64,000 nucleotides of DNA from Yponomeuta sedellus (GCA_934045075.1 OW203747.1:5057357-5121356), one strand, 5' to 3'; counted from the first letter of the stretch, positions 22,131-32,984 are shown. Translations and numbers: made by a program. The notes: generated by a model not told the origin, from the sequence alone.

Positions 22131-22509
22131 TTGTTAGTGCATGACAAACCGATGGTTTGTGTCATGCAAAGATGTCACGACGCCTTTAGACGATACCATG
22201 CTACAGCTACTTATGAGTTTTCAAAGAAATCAACAGTGATCAGCAATGTGTAAATTATGCATCCCTTTTATTCTCGTTAGACGCGACAGCAGTTTGTATT
22301 AAAGCCTGAAAGAGAGGAAGCTGACAGAATATATTAGTCGATACGAACAGAAGGTTCACTTTCAAAGAATGCCATAAATTCGCATATATGCTGGAAGAAA
22401 GAGTTTTGAAACACTAGTCTCAGAACTTTTTAGTGAAAGAAAACCGAGTTAAAGAAAAAATAAACATTAAATAATCTCGACTAATATACATCAAATATTA
22501 CATCTTTTT

Positions 22510-22850
22510 ATCGAGTCAACCCTTGTATATTGTCCTCACTGCTGGAACACAGGTATTCAACCACGGGGGCCAAGTCCGGGTTGGTGGAGGATTATAAGAC
22601 AGTGGCGGGCCTTACTGTCAGAAGTTATCAAGCCGCCCAAAGGCCTTTGACATGGCTTAACGTCTGTCATTACATGACGGCCGGCACCAACTGCTTAACG
22701 TGCCTTGCGAAGCATGGAAGCGCTCAGAAAATATGTCACTGGCGCTAGTGACGGGACGGTCACTCATCCTGCACGTGACCGAGCCTGTTGTTGCCGAACT
22801 CAAGTGATTGATTCCAATCACTCAGTTCGACTAGGCCACGACCGCTTCGC
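22510..22850 (-). repeat. S5 SINE, nearly complete
   Basis: The tail cttgtatattgtcctcactg is shortened. The middle and head (gagcctgttgttgccgaact, ggccacgaccgcttc) are intact. Confidence 0.8.
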
Positions 22851-22944
22851 ATTTTTTCATGAATCCCACTCTCAGGTTCTTAACCAATTTTGAACGTTGA
22901 GGTAACCCTAAACATTTGGTTTTTACTACCAGTATTTTTGTCTT

Positions 22945-23154
22945 TGAACCAATAAAGTGAAAAGTGTAAGTAGACCTTTTGCTCCCGTCAATATTCTCGG
23001 CCTCAATAACGCGACTGCATCTAATGAAACTGAAGTAGTGTCACCAAACAACCATTCTGTGGTGCCCCTGGCCTCCAAGCAGTACAGTAACAGCAATAGA
23101 CCACCACAAGAAAAAGTAGAGCATTATATCTCGTTAGACCTATCGACATATTGA
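22945..23154 (+). CDS. Candidate terminal exon of an unidentified gene
   Basis: A frame that opens after a TGA at about 22939-22941 runs to a TGA at 23152-23154. The frame includes APVNILGLNN, SNETEVVSPNNHSVVPLASK and ends EKVEHYISLDLSTY. The segment is not one of the repeats of this window. Codon choice looks gene-like, and an AATAAA lies about 80 bp after the stop (about 23231). There is no good ATG, so an upstream exon would be needed. Several AGs between 22954 and 22969 could serve as acceptor, none with an ideal pyrimidine tract. The ending EHYISLDL loosely recalls a tyrosine docking site of a signalling adaptor, but I cannot name a family. It could be chance or a retroposed gene end. 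Confidence 0.3.
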
Positions 23155-23225
23155 GGTTTCTTGGCTTTCGTAGACCAGGAGTTGATTTATTAAAGCTGGC
23201 TGTTCCCGTAACTGTAATTTTATAG

Positions 23226-23240
23226 CTTAAAATAAAATTT
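23226..23240 (+). promoter_or_regulatory. Possible polyadenylation signal
   Basis: AATAAA about 80 bp downstream of the stop of the candidate exon, followed within 30 bp by a GT-rich stretch (tttgtaaccgtgagttttt). Meaningful only if the exon is real. Confidence 0.3.
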
Positions 23241-23479
23241 CTTATTTGTAACCGTGAGTTTTTGCGATATATGAGTTTTTTTTTTAATTAACTTACGTAG
23301 CTATACAATTGTACCTCTGTTTTGTAACCTTTGTCTCTGTAATTATTTTCTGGTGTGTACATTAAAGAATATTCTTATCTCATTGACGTGCAACTTATAA
23401 TTATGAATAAATGTCTATGTCTATGCCATCTTAGACATAGACACTTTTTTTCATCTTGTTTTAAATCATTTCCTTTTGT

Positions 23480-23675
23480 ATGAAAATACTAGGTAACCCA
23501 GCGAATTTCGTACCTACCGCCTAACAGTCGATTCTTTATTTTTTTTTCCCTTCCGTTAGAACCATTCTCGTACTTCAAGGAATAATCTAAAAAAACAATT
23601 AAGCGAAATCGGTACAGCTGCTCTCGAGATTTGCGCTTACCAACACATTCAGCGATTCATTTTTATATTATAGAA
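23480..23675 (+). repeat. R9 dispersed repeat
   Basis: acccagcgaatttcgtac, aaccattctcgtacttcaag, gcgaaatcggtacagctgct, cagcgattcatttttatatt. Copies also at 27275-27465 and 47815-47990 in the same orientation and with the same ends. Probably a LINE 3' region; clade unknown. Confidence 0.65.
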
Positions 23676-23865
23676 GATACATACAATTTTTTTGTCAACA
23701 GGTACGTTCCTTATTGCAAGCAATTCCTCTAATATTGAAATAGGGAGAAAGAAAGACAAAACGCACTGGAGCTGATCACAAGTAAGAAATAAGTATTTTA
23801 TTTACTCCGAATTAAAAAAGCACCTCTACTTAACATAAAGACCTATTAATGGTCAGTTGTGTGAT

Positions 23866-24045
23866 GATGATGTTAAATGAAATGAAAAGCATGTTTCAAA
23901 GTAGCGCAGAAACTGCGGCTTAGTTAATTGAACTAAGTTAAGTTAAGTTGAATTGAACGTTACAATTCCAACCAGGTGTCCATTTCAAAATTTCGAAAAA
24001 TCTAGATAAAAAACTCGAAACTTAGTCTTTTCAAAGTCTTTAATT
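23866..24045 (-). repeat. LINE LH 3' region
   Basis: Reverse of the LH 3' end: gaaatgaaaagc, caaagtagcgcagaaactgc, tgtccatttcaaaat, cttagtcttttcaaagtc. Confidence 0.65.
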
Positions 24046-24505
24046 AACGGAGTTTACATAATTATTTTAAAGCATAGAAGTCCTGCATTGTACTGGCTTG
24101 AATTCCAGACATGCCTAGTTATTATCTAAATAATCCTTTATGTTATAATAGCTCTTTTGGCACGAAATGTACTTAACACATTTTTTTAACAGCGCTTAAA
24201 TTCACTTCCCGGACTATCAATACTGTTTGCAATTCAAGGCAGCCATTTCATTTATTTTCTAGTCCAGCTGGATGCAATGCCACGTTGACATAGTAAAGAA
24301 TATAATGACAGTTTGTTGCCTTATCAGTCATTTGAAAAAACTGGAAGTTCCAAAGGGAGGTTCGGGTTTTTAATTCCGATTACGGGTTAGTGTGGCACAT
24401 AAATGCAACGACTAAATAATGTCGCTTAAGTGAAAGATTGATAAATCTTTCATCTAAATGTCAAGCACTTTGGTAGAGATAAAAAATACGTATCTTTTAA
24501 TTTAT
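24046..24505. other. No recognised feature
   Basis: AT-rich; a small inverted repeat (gtgaaagattgataaatctttca) lies near 24430. Confidence 0.4.
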
Positions 24506-24509
24506 TAGG

Positions 24510-24812
24510 CCAGAAGCGCTAGTAGCCTAGTCGAACCGAGACAGGCGCGGTCAGGTGCTGAATGGGTGACCGTCCCGTGACTAACGCTAGTGGCATTTTT
24601 CCTTCGCAAGGCACGTTAAGCCGTTGGTGCAGGCTGTCATATAATGGCAGTCGTTAAGCCATGCCAGAGGCCTTATGTGAGGCTTGATAACTTCTGACAG
24701 TAAGCCTCGCCACTGTCTTATAATCCTCCACCAACCCGGAATATAGCCTAACCTTCCTGCGATGCAAGAAGAGGCCCGTGCCCCAGCAGTGGGGATATAC
24801 AAGGGTTGATAT
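24510..24812 (+). repeat. S5 SINE with head deletion
   Basis: The segment between gaaccgag and acaggcgcggtcagg is missing. The middle and tail are intact to gatatacaagggttgatatc. Confidence 0.8.
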
Positions 24813-25103
24813 CGATATCAATTTCAAATTGTAGATCGAAATTTGACATTTCCGACTGTATCTCTGACGCGGTTTCTAGCTTTGTCCCATTACCAAGCTC
24901 TCCCGTATCCATGGCAACGGTAGTTAATAGGTAAGCAGGGATAATAATAACCCTTTTGTTCATCCTGTGATTCAACTCTCAGCCGATACGAAAATGAAGC
25001 TCGTATTTCAACACTGAAATGAAGTTTACAGTTATTCAAATATAAGACAATATAGTAAATATTCCTTATTGTACACACCAGAAATTACAAAAAGGACAGT
25101 CAC

Positions 25104-25320
25104 GAAAGAAGAAGTATAATTGGGGTCCTCACTTCGATCAAATGGGGATGTTTTAGCAGAGGGCAAGATAAAAAGTACCCGAAACTGGCGTATGTGGATG
25201 CAACGGCTAATGAAAGTTAATGACGTGAAGGTGATTTCTGAGGATCGTTGCCAGTGGCAGTCCCTGGTCTCTGCCCACCCCTCTGGGATACAGGTGTCAA
25301 TTCAGGTTACGTTATGTTGC
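25104..25320 (+). pseudogene. LINE LG C-terminal fragment
   Basis: The frame reads LAEGKIKSTRNWRMWMQRLM, SEDRCQWQSLVSAHPSGIQV. The RTYIDQ part is frameshifted. 3' end gttacgttatgtt. Confidence 0.65.
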
Positions 25321-25369
25321 ACTACGGGCCGGTTTTTGAATTGAGAATTTCACTAAATAAATACTCAAG

Positions 25370-25747
25370 TACAGTGTTACACAGGAAATAAGTCTCGCGG
25401 ATGTACCTGCGCAGATGACCAAATTTTGGATGTGCGGCAAGTTGATCGACCAATCAGATAGTTTCATTTTATGGCGGGCCGCGCGCCTTTGTTGCTATTG
25501 GTTGATTCAACGTCATCGATGCAGGTGACTATTAGTTTGGCAATATAATAGTATAATAGTTTGGCAATAATAGCGTGAGCGAAATAATTATCGCTACTGC
25601 GGCAATCAATTCTGCACCTTAACCGTATCGGTTAAAGATTATGTTGAATGTAATTATAGCTTCGGGTACTTTCGTTACACTTCTTCCTAGTCTGCGCGAA
25701 CGTACGAGTAGATTCCCGAAGGGACTTTTATGACGTGTAGTACTGTA
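25370..25747. mobile_element. M2 non-autonomous DNA transposon
   Basis: Second copy, with tacagtgttacac at the left and gtgtagtactgta at the right as imperfect inverted termini. It differs from 13045-13392 by small insertions, including a local duplication of tagtttggcaata near 25535-25570. Confidence 0.75.
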
Positions 25748-26249
25748 ACGTTCTTTCCCACCCTTTTCTGAGAAATTCACACTTCAGTTAACTATATTCT
25801 AAGCGAAATTTTCAATTCAAAACTGGTCCTACGTATGTGAATGTATTTTTTTAATCTATCCACGTCAATAGTACCGATGTGTTTCTTGATTGGATATAGT
25901 ACTTCATACAGTAAAGTTATAGTTAGTATTAACGAGAAAATGCTTAGGCATACATTTTTCGTCACGTGATGTGCTCCGAACCGATTTCTTTTAGATGGAC
26001 CACGGTCCTATATCTTTGGAGACCGCTGCGGTAGACATTTTATCAAAGGCTTTGTTCTCAAGTAGAGCGATTTGAACTGCCATCAAATTCAGGCCGATTC
26101 GATCTGGCTTAAAATACATACACTTCGAAATCTGGGCGGTTTCAATGCCGCGGTTATAATCATAAACAACGAGACAAACCAGTTAGGGCTTTAGGAGGTC
26201 CGAATTCACTTAATTTGTGTCTACATTATGTAAACATAAATAAATAATC
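25748..26249. other. No recognised feature
   Basis: No repeat match or coding frame recognised. Confidence 0.4.
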
Positions 26250-26254
26250 ATCAT

Positions 26255-26430
26255 CAATATCAACCCTTTATGTCTCCACCGAGGGGCACGACTCTTCCCT
26301 GTCGAAGATATAGGCCATATTACGGTGGCCAAGTTTGGGTTGGTGGAGGCCTGCAAGACTAGTGGCTGGTCCTACTGTCAGAAGTTTTCAAGCCGCTCTA
26401 AGGCATCTGACTTGTCTTAACGACTGCCAT
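26255..26430 (-). repeat. S5 SINE, tail and middle, degenerate
   Basis: Reverse copy (atatcaaccctttatgtctc, gtttgggttggtggagg) that ends at acgactgccat, where a forward S5b head begins. Head-to-head arrangement of two fragments. Confidence 0.65.
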
Positions 26431-26579
26431 CTGAGTGATCTTAGATAATCACGAAGGTTAATACAGGGCGCGTTAACCCGTGCATGGATAGGTGACCGTC
26501 TATGACTAACGCGAGTGGCATTTTCCGAGCGGTTCTTTGCTTCGCAAGGCACGCTTAGCAGTTGGTGTGGGCTGCCGTC
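26431..26579 (+). repeat. S5b variant SINE, head part
   Basis: Differs from S5 in the promoter block: gagtgatcttagataatcac, ggttaatacagg, tggataggtgaccgtctatg. Shared with 37523-37868 and 59206-59345, so this is a distinct subfamily. Confidence 0.65.
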
Positions 26580-26639
26580 GAAATAAATAAATAAAATAAT
26601 AATTTTAATATAATCAAATTACTTTTAATCACCATCATC

Positions 26640-26764
26640 ATTCAGCCACAAGGAGTTCATTGCTAGACATAGGCCTCCTATGGATTTCCAAAATAACCGG
26701 ATGGAAGCGGCTTGCATCCGGCTTCATCCTGCCACTTGGATGAGATTCGTGGATTATGATGACA
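26640..26764 (-). repeat. LINE 3'-end fragment
   Basis: On the minus strand: ggcctatgtctagcaatgaa, then tgatgatggtga. It carries a mutated version of the CCAGCAGTGG hairpin followed by a GAT-rich end. Confidence 0.5.
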
Positions 26765-26998
26765 AGTATTTTCTAAGGTTAACACGAGCACTAGACATAA
26801 TAAAAACTTTACACGGATTTAATTCGTTTAATTTTAAATTTTTTTGACGTTTCGGCACTTTTACAAGTGCTTTTTCACTTTATACTTTTACTCTTGAGTC
26901 TTCCGAGACCACGGTACTTGTAAAAGTGCCGAAACGGCAGAACATTGTAAAAAATTCAAATTAAACGAGTAAAATCCGTGTAAATACATTTCTTTTAT
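26765..26998. mobile_element. Penelope-like element terminal-repeat remnant
   Basis: Inverted arms tacacggattt..cgtttaatttt, gacgtttcggcacttttaca and their complements lie about 60 bp apart. The arms match the ends of the PLE at 60998-61970 and the remnants at 44228-44320 and 50668-51022. No coding sequence is left. Confidence 0.65.
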
Positions 26999-27084
26999 GA
27001 TGATGACTACTTTCGGTAAAAGATTGAAAATAAAATGTGTTCATTTTCTTTTATTTTTATTTTATTGATAGATAACAAACACAT

Positions 27085-27205
27085 ATAACAATACAGATAA
27101 AATATTATTTATTGCAGTACACCAGAAATTACATAACAGACCGAAACAAGCACATAGTATATACAGCCTTATTGCTAAAAGTAATTTCTTACAGAACAGC
27201 ACGTA
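27085..27205 (-). repeat. LINE 3'-end repeat
   Basis: Reverse: atttattgcagtacaccag, ccttattgctaaaagtaatt. Confidence 0.5.
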
Positions 27206-27274
27206 CGATAAAAAATGAGCTAAGAGACACTGTATGAATCGTCTTATTACGTTGATGAAACTACCAAAGTTATG

Positions 27275-27465
27275 AGAATACTAGCTGACCCAGCGAACTT
27301 CGTACCGCCTAACACTCGTTTACTCTTTAATTTTTTTTCTCTGCGTAAGAACCATCCTCGTACTTCAAGGACTATTCTAAAAAAAGAGTTAGCGAAATCG
27401 GTTCAGCTGCTCTCGAGATCTGCGCTCAGCGATTCACTTTTATATCATAGAAGATTGTTACACCT
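27275..27465 (+). repeat. R9 dispersed repeat
   Basis: Nearly identical to the copies at 23480 and 47815: gctgacccagcgaacttcgt, ctgctctcgagatctgcg. Confidence 0.65.
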
Positions 27466-27754
27466 TGTATAGTCCACTCGATCGGTAAAATGTCGGCCCG
27501 AGTGGCAAAAACCTTGTGAAAGTAAGGGACGCGAGAAACTTTGAAGAATTAGGTGTTTTTTTACTTCAAAGAAAGTCTGAAAGCTCCTTTCGTTTTGCCT
27601 TTTTTTGTCATAACATAATCTGATGCCAATTTGAGTGCGGAAAGGTTATAGCCTAATACTTTGGAAAGAAAAATTATAAAAGGTCCTTGTTAAGAACGTA
27701 CTGCCATACACAGTCAGATTGATACTGACGAGTATTCAACTGAGATAATGTTAG

Positions 27755-27950
27755 GATGGTAAATGTGAAGGAAAAGGTCGTGAGGAAACCAACTGATTTG
27801 TTGGCTTCGCACGTATTGATTCTTTCCTGTGGGCTAGGCCGACTGAGCTGTCAGGATGGTATAGGTGCTGGGCAAGCCTACTCCATCTTAAACAATATCT
27901 CAGGCACTGGCGGCGTCTGAGTGGTACCTTCACCCATCTAGTTTATATAG
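27755..27950 (+). repeat. T3 SINE, 5' truncated
   Basis: gtgaaggaaaaggtcgtgag, gagctgtcaggatggtatag, gtggtaccttcacccatcta. Confidence 0.7.
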
Positions 27951-28029
27951 TAAATTATTTGATTTTTATTTTATTTTATTTATTAAACAGAAATCTACAG
28001 GAATGCAATTAAAATAAACAATAGGTACT

Positions 28030-28271
28030 TATTTAAAAACCTATTTAGAGGCTAAAAATTTCACCCATGCCGGGATTCGAACCCGCAACCTCTGGCTATC
28101 CGTACCAGCGCTCTACCAATTGAGCTCAATTGGTAGAGCGCTGGTACGGATAGCCAGAGGTTGCGGGTTCGAATCCCGGCATGGGTGAAATTTTTAGCCT
28201 CTAAATAGGTTTTTATATTTGTTCCTTAGCACGGGTTAGTGCATTAAAAATAAAAAATAAAAAAATTGTGT
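28030..28271 (+). repeat. T1 repeat: perfect 180-bp palindrome plus tail, with TSD
   Basis: Positions 28035-28214 are a perfect palindrome: two 90-bp arms without spacer, centred at 28124/28125 within accaattgag/ctcaattggt. Each arm is the 3' two thirds of the tRNA-like core plus the gaaatttttagcc block. The right arm continues through the junction (tttgttccttagcacggg) to an A-rich end. AATAGGTACT is duplicated exactly at 28020-28029 and 28272-28281 (one base shared with the tail). Confidence 0.92.
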
Positions 28272-28314
28272 AATAGGTACTAAATAATTTATACATGCAG
28301 CCAATGATAAATTT

Positions 28315-28493
28315 GTAAAAAACCTATTAGATTAAACCTAGAGGCTAAAAATTCCACCCATGCCCCGGCCTCTGGCTAACCGTGTCAGAGACCTCTGACC
28401 TCTGATCCGCGACCGCATGGGTGGAATTTTCAGCGTCTAAATAGGTTTTTGAAAATTGTCCTTAGCACGGGTAAGTGCATTAAAAAGAATATT
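28315..28493 (+). repeat. T1 repeat with inverted 5' arm
   Basis: An inverted arm (aacctagaggctaaaaattc) meets a direct arm (cgcatgggtggaatttt) with a decayed centre, then the junction and tail. The flanks ATGATNNATTT at 28304-28314 and 28494-28504 agree at 9 of 11 bases. Confidence 0.7.
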
Positions 28494-28575
28494 ATGATGG
28501 ATTTTACTATGTAGTTTAGAAAATATTGTAGTCTAATTCTAAAACTCAACTTATTCTAATTGATCTAATTAGCTT

Positions 28576-28705
28576 CACTTGCGTTAGCCCGGGTTAGCTC
28601 AGTTAACTCGAGTTGACCTGTTAAATCGATCATTCGCATGCAAAATTATCGATTCAATCGGTTAACTTTAGTTAAATGAACTAACCGGGCTGACGCAAAT
28701 GGGCC
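28576..28705. mobile_element. M3 miniature inverted-repeat element, left end truncated
   Basis: cacttgcgttagcccggg faces ccgggctgacgcaaatgggc. The interior is rich in gttaac/gagtt motifs. Intact copy at 33255-33390. Confidence 0.7.
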
Positions 28706-29011
28706 TTAATATAAATGTGCCACTGGACGCTGTATAAATCATCGTATTACGTAGATACAATGTCCAAAGTACAGTAAGTAAGTAAGTAATGGCTGTTTTG
28801 TTGTTGGTAGTCTCCTAACCAATTGCATTCCAATTGTATAACTCATGCAACTTTACTCGGCGCCTCGCGCGATTCGATATTCCTCGGGAGATATGCCTAT
28901 TTAATTTGCGCGGGTTATACTATTGGAATCGCTTTGTAGGCTACAAAATTGAGGCTAATAACAGCAATTTTATTGAATAACTCTGTGTGATGGAACTAAT
29001 CAGTTAACTGT

Positions 29012-29390
29012 TCGTTATCAACCCTTGTATGTCCCCACTGCTGGGGCACGGGTCTCTTCCTGCATCGCAGAAAGGTTAGGCCATACTCCACCACGGGGGC
29101 CAAGTCCGGGTTGGTGGAGGATTGTAAGACAGTGGCGGGCTTTACTGTCAGAAGTCATCAAGCCGCCCATAAGGCCTCTGACATGGCTTAACGACTGCCA
29201 TTATATGACAGCCGGCACCAACGGCTTAACGTGCCTTGCGAAGCACGGAAGCGCTCGAAAAAATGCCACTAGCGGTAGTCACGGGACGCTCACCCATCCT
29301 GTACCTGCCCGCGCCTGTTGTTGCTTAACCAAGTGATTGATTCCAATCACTTGGTTCGCCTAGGCCACGAGCGCTTCTACGACTTCTCGA
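29012..29390 (-). repeat. S5 SINE, full length with 11-bp TSD
   Basis: The most complete reverse copy (379 bp), from the ttatcaacccttgtatgtcc tail to the gagcgcttc head. CAGTTAACTGT is duplicated exactly at 29001-29011 and 29391-29401. The 103-codon frame inside (29025-29336) is an S5 by-product, repeated in the other copies. Confidence 0.9.
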
Positions 29391-29610
29391 CAGTTAACTG
29401 TAACTAGTATTGAAAAGAAGTAGTTTTGTTTTGGTGGCTGGAAATCGTCAATGACCCATCTGGAGAAGAAGAAGTAGAATAACATTTATTATAGAAACAG
29501 TCAAACATCTCTAGTTATGATGTCATCGAGACAAGATTAAAGAAACAAACACATCTTGTGATTATTTCTGTCTGCATGCCCTCATAAGCTTGTTGAATTA
29601 ATAAATGTAA

Positions 29611-30090
29611 AAAACCTATTTAGAGGCTAAAAATTTCACCCATGCCGGGATTCGAACCCGCAACCTCTGGCTATCCGTGCCAGCGCTCTACCAATTGAGC
29701 CAATGGACGACTCACGGCATCAGTGAAATTTCGAACCTCTACACTATTCTCTGTATTACGTACAGGCAGCGACATCTGGCTTAAGCAAATTGCAACACTT
29801 ACAGCCCCGACTACCTACTTTGCAGTTAGGTTTTACATCGGAACGATATCACTGTACCCACATGATTATACTATTTTTATTTTTAATGCACTAACCCGTG
29901 CTAAGGACAAATTTCAAAACCTATTTAGAGGCTAAAAATTTCACCCATGCCGGGATTCGAACCCGCAACCTCTGGGCTATCCGTGCCAGCGCTCTACCAA
30001 TTGAGCCAATGGGCGACTCACGGCATCAGTGAAATTTCGAACCTCTTTACACTATTCTCTGTATTACGTACAGGCAGCGACATCTGGCTA
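29611..30090 (-). repeat. T1 repeat, head-to-tail tandem of two units
   Basis: The marker cctatttagaggc occurs at 29615 and 29920, a period of exactly 305 bp. Unit one is complete; unit two stops at catctggc. Both contain the tRNA-like core, and the junction atgcactaacccgtgctaag/acaaatttcaaaacctattt joins them. Confidence 0.88.
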
Positions 30091-30100
30091 TATTTAGGGC

Positions 30101-30400
30101 GAGTGCTTAGTGCGAATTTGACAGATCCAATCGAATAACTTTACCACCGCTTTAATCGAGTATTGAGTATGAGTAAGTTAACCGTTCGAACTGGCAAAAC
30201 GTTGTCACAGTACAACTCGTACTCGCGTTTATTCGTGTTTTGGCTGGTAAACGTGTTCACTTCTCAACGTTAACCATTACAACCCGCACTCATCAATTTT
30301 AATTTCCATACTTGTCGCTAGGTGGCGCTTCCTCGATGCCATAGAAATATGAGTTTACGTTAACGCGATCGAGTAGTTAAAAAACTCGCACTAAGAACTC
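30101..30400. mobile_element. M1 miniature inverted-repeat element
   Basis: Ends gagtgcttagtgcgaattt and aaactcgcactaagaactc. TTAGGGC lies at both flanks (left directly, right after TG). The interior matches 10984-11274. Confidence 0.8.
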
Positions 30401-30679
30401 TGTTAGGGCACAGCAATATGAAACTGTCTTGTACATGACGTGAAATACTTTCAGTCTACGTTCGTACGATACTCTATAAAAAGGACCTGGGTACATTTTT
30501 CGTCCCCTATTCATTCTAAAGTTACGAGTACGATTCCCGCGCGAGGTGTAAACAACGATATTTTGTAAACTTTTCTTTTATAAGTTAGCCTCATCTTCGT
30601 ATTCTTAGATTCCCATAGGTACAGTCGAGCACGCCAATCTTTTACAAAATATTTATATTACTGTACAACATATGGATAT

Positions 30680-30955
30680 TTGCAATTTGTATGTCCCCAC
30701 TGCTGGGGCACGGGTCTCTTCCTGAATCGCAGAAAGGTGAATTGATACTCCATCACGGTGGCCAAGTCCAAGTTGGTGCAGGATGGTAAGACTGTGGCGG
30801 GCCATACTGTCAGAAGTTATCACGCTGCCCATAAGGCCTCTGACATGGCTTAACGACTGCCATTGCATGACAACCGGCACCTACGGCTTAGCGTTCCTTG
30901 CAAAGCACGGAAGCGTACGGAAAAATGCCACTACCGGTAGGTAGTCACGGGTTAG
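30680..30955 (-). repeat. S5 SINE, head truncated
   Basis: Reverse copy from tgtatgtccccactgctggg to ccactaccggtaggtagtcacgg, with a small internal duplication of ggtag. Confidence 0.75.
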
Positions 30956-31145
30956 TCCTCACGATGTTTTCCTTCACTGTTAGCGAGTGGTATTGCTACA
31001 TACTATAACTTCACAAATATACCAATGACTTTGTTTTCTAAGTTGTACAACTTAGAAAACAAAGTCATTGGTACATGCCTGCACTGGGCATCGAACTTGG
31101 GTATTTCGCTTCCGAATCCATTGTTCTACCCACTGGGAAACCGTT
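30956..31145 (-). repeat. T3 SINE with internal palindrome
   Basis: The segment accaatgactttgttttcta is present as two inverted copies facing each other across aagttgtacaactt (31021-31075). The tRNA-like head (caatgg-attcgg) follows at 31070-31140. Confidence 0.7.
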
Positions 31146-31255
31146 GCCCTAAAATAACAATTTCAAAATTAACATTTAAATACATACATAACCTCACCAA
31201 GGATGTTCGGTGAAAAACGTTCTTGAACGTCACGCCTGTATCCCAGAAACCCCTC

Positions 31256-31774
31256 TGTGTAATACTGCGTTCAGCCATTTAGACTGAAACACCCATCACA
31301 TCGCGTGACGTCACGCTTAGGTTAACATTGGTCAACTTCACGCGTGCTTTGTTGTGACTACTAGTGGTTACGATGTTTGTTTACCTGGGCGTGACGTCAG
31401 ATTCTGAGGATATATAGTCAAAATTTCAATGACTATACTCTTAACGCCAGATCTATCCAGAAACGAAAATTATTCTCGTATAAAGTTACGGTTGAGTTTA
31501 CAACGAATATGTCAAGACTGTGATAGCTGTTGACTGAGCTGTTAGCAGTAACTTTTAGAAGGGAGCAATATTGCGGGGAAAGCAATTTCGATTCAATTTT
31601 CGAGATACTTTTGACATACGAAAGTTGTAAAATGTAGATTAGATCTGACAAAATAGGTAACGATATTGTCGGGGGTCAGATAATGAGTATTAAAAAGTGA
31701 TCAGAAATTCAACAGAAAGTCAGAAAGTATCTTTTCGTTATTTATAGGTTAAGATCCTTTTTACTGCTACTACG
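31256..31774. other. No recognised feature
   Basis: Slightly richer in cgtgacgtca-type motifs near 31300-31400; otherwise unassigned. Confidence 0.4.
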
Positions 31775-31990
31775 ACGACCTCTGTGGCGCAGCAGCGGTA
31801 GGGCATCTGCCTACTATGCGAGAGGTTTCAGGTTCGAACCCGGCTGGGGAGAAAACAATCCCCCAGGTCTTGGACGTTTACATGTTTTTGATATCGTTGT
31901 TTCTGGTTAATACGACACAGGATATTCGAGTGTAGGGCCAGAAGCAATGTATGTGCCAATGCAATGTATGTAAATGTTATGTAATGTTTG
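31775..31990 (+). repeat. T2 SINE
   Basis: gacgacctctgtggcgcag with an extra cag, B box caggttcgaaccc, body, and a duplicated gcaatgtatgt near the end. Confidence 0.8.
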
Positions 31991-32029
31991 CATTAAATAT
32001 GCCCTCACTATTGATAAGACAAGACTAGC

Positions 32030-32385
32030 ATTAAAAAGTTAAAATTACTTTGCTAAATTCCGCCAAAAATCCCACAAGCACCAAGCGGTTAGTTAATGCA
32101 CCGCCCTCCCTCCCACTTTTTCAGCAAGACACGAACTTGTGAGCCTGAGGATGCTTCGTGTTAGAGGCGAAACGCGTCGCGTGTTTTCTCATACAAGTGT
32201 TGGTGTCGGTGGTGGTGTGTTCGTGTCTTGCTTCTGCTTGAAAAAGTGGGAGGCAGGGCGTTTCATTAACTAACATTTCATTAACCGCATGGTGTTTGTG
32301 GGATTTTTGGCCGAATTTAGCAAATTATTTTTCACTTTTAATGCTATTATGGATTTCCGCAAAGTAACGCCTGATTCTATACAAG
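32030..32385. mobile_element. FB fold-back element with core, orientation 1
   Basis: Outer arms (aaattccgccaaaaatccca / gggatttttggccgaattt) enclose inner arms (tcccactttttca / ttgaaaaagtggga) and a core with cctgaggatgcttcgtg, gaggcgaaacgcgtcgcgtg and ggtggtggtgtgttcgtg. The right flank ctattatggatttccgcaaa matches the other FB copies. Confidence 0.8.
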
Positions 32386-32661
32386 ACAAGACTTGCAAAC
32401 TTCTATATTCTGAGGCCGAAAAAAACCTAGCTTACGAAGGCTAAGCTTGACTGCCTATTTAAGTTGTCAGCGATAACAGAAAAGCCCCCCCAAAACACTT
32501 TGCTTAGTCAACCAAAACTTACTTCCCGTCCTCTATTTTCCTCCAAAATACTTGAGATTGAGACTGATGATGGCTGACCACTGCGTTATACTCGTGAACC
32601 AGTGCTGTTTGTGTGTCTGGCCGCAGCAATTAAGTTTTCCCTACTTTTGTAAAATAATTAA

Positions 32662-32745
32662 CTAAAAGATAAAAGATAAGATACAACTGGTGGCCTTATT
32701 GCTATAATATTGCAATTTCTTCCAGGCAACCTCAAATTGGAGTTT
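32662..32745 (-). repeat. LINE 3'-end repeat
   Basis: Reverse: aagataagataca, ggtggccttattgc, gcaatttcttccaggcaacc. Confidence 0.5.
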
Positions 32746-32752
32746 CCCAATT

Positions 32753-32920
32753 TGATAATTCCCACACTGGGCATGCGGGTTGGAGATCGCAGTTTGGTGG
32801 AATTGTACTGCAGGAGACGCTGCTGCCCACCCCCCGGTTTGTGTCCCTTAGTCGCCTTTTACGACACCCGCGGGAAGTATTTGGGTTGGTGCTATTCCCT
32901 AGGCCGACACCACAGAGCAG
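32753..32920 (-). repeat. F SINE, 3' tail missing
   Basis: Starts at ataattcccacactgggcat and ends ggccgacaccacaga. The LINE-like tail is absent. Confidence 0.75.
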
Positions 32921-32984
32921 AATACTAGAATACTAGTTAATACTAGTTACTAGTTAGTTAGACGTAGGATTTTCGCACTTAGCT

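Noticed and set aside
29025..29336. 103-codon frame beginning MYVPTAGARVSSCIA
   Set aside because: The same peptide-like frame recurs in S5 copies at 54631, 47544, 24587 and elsewhere; it is a by-product of a non-coding SINE.
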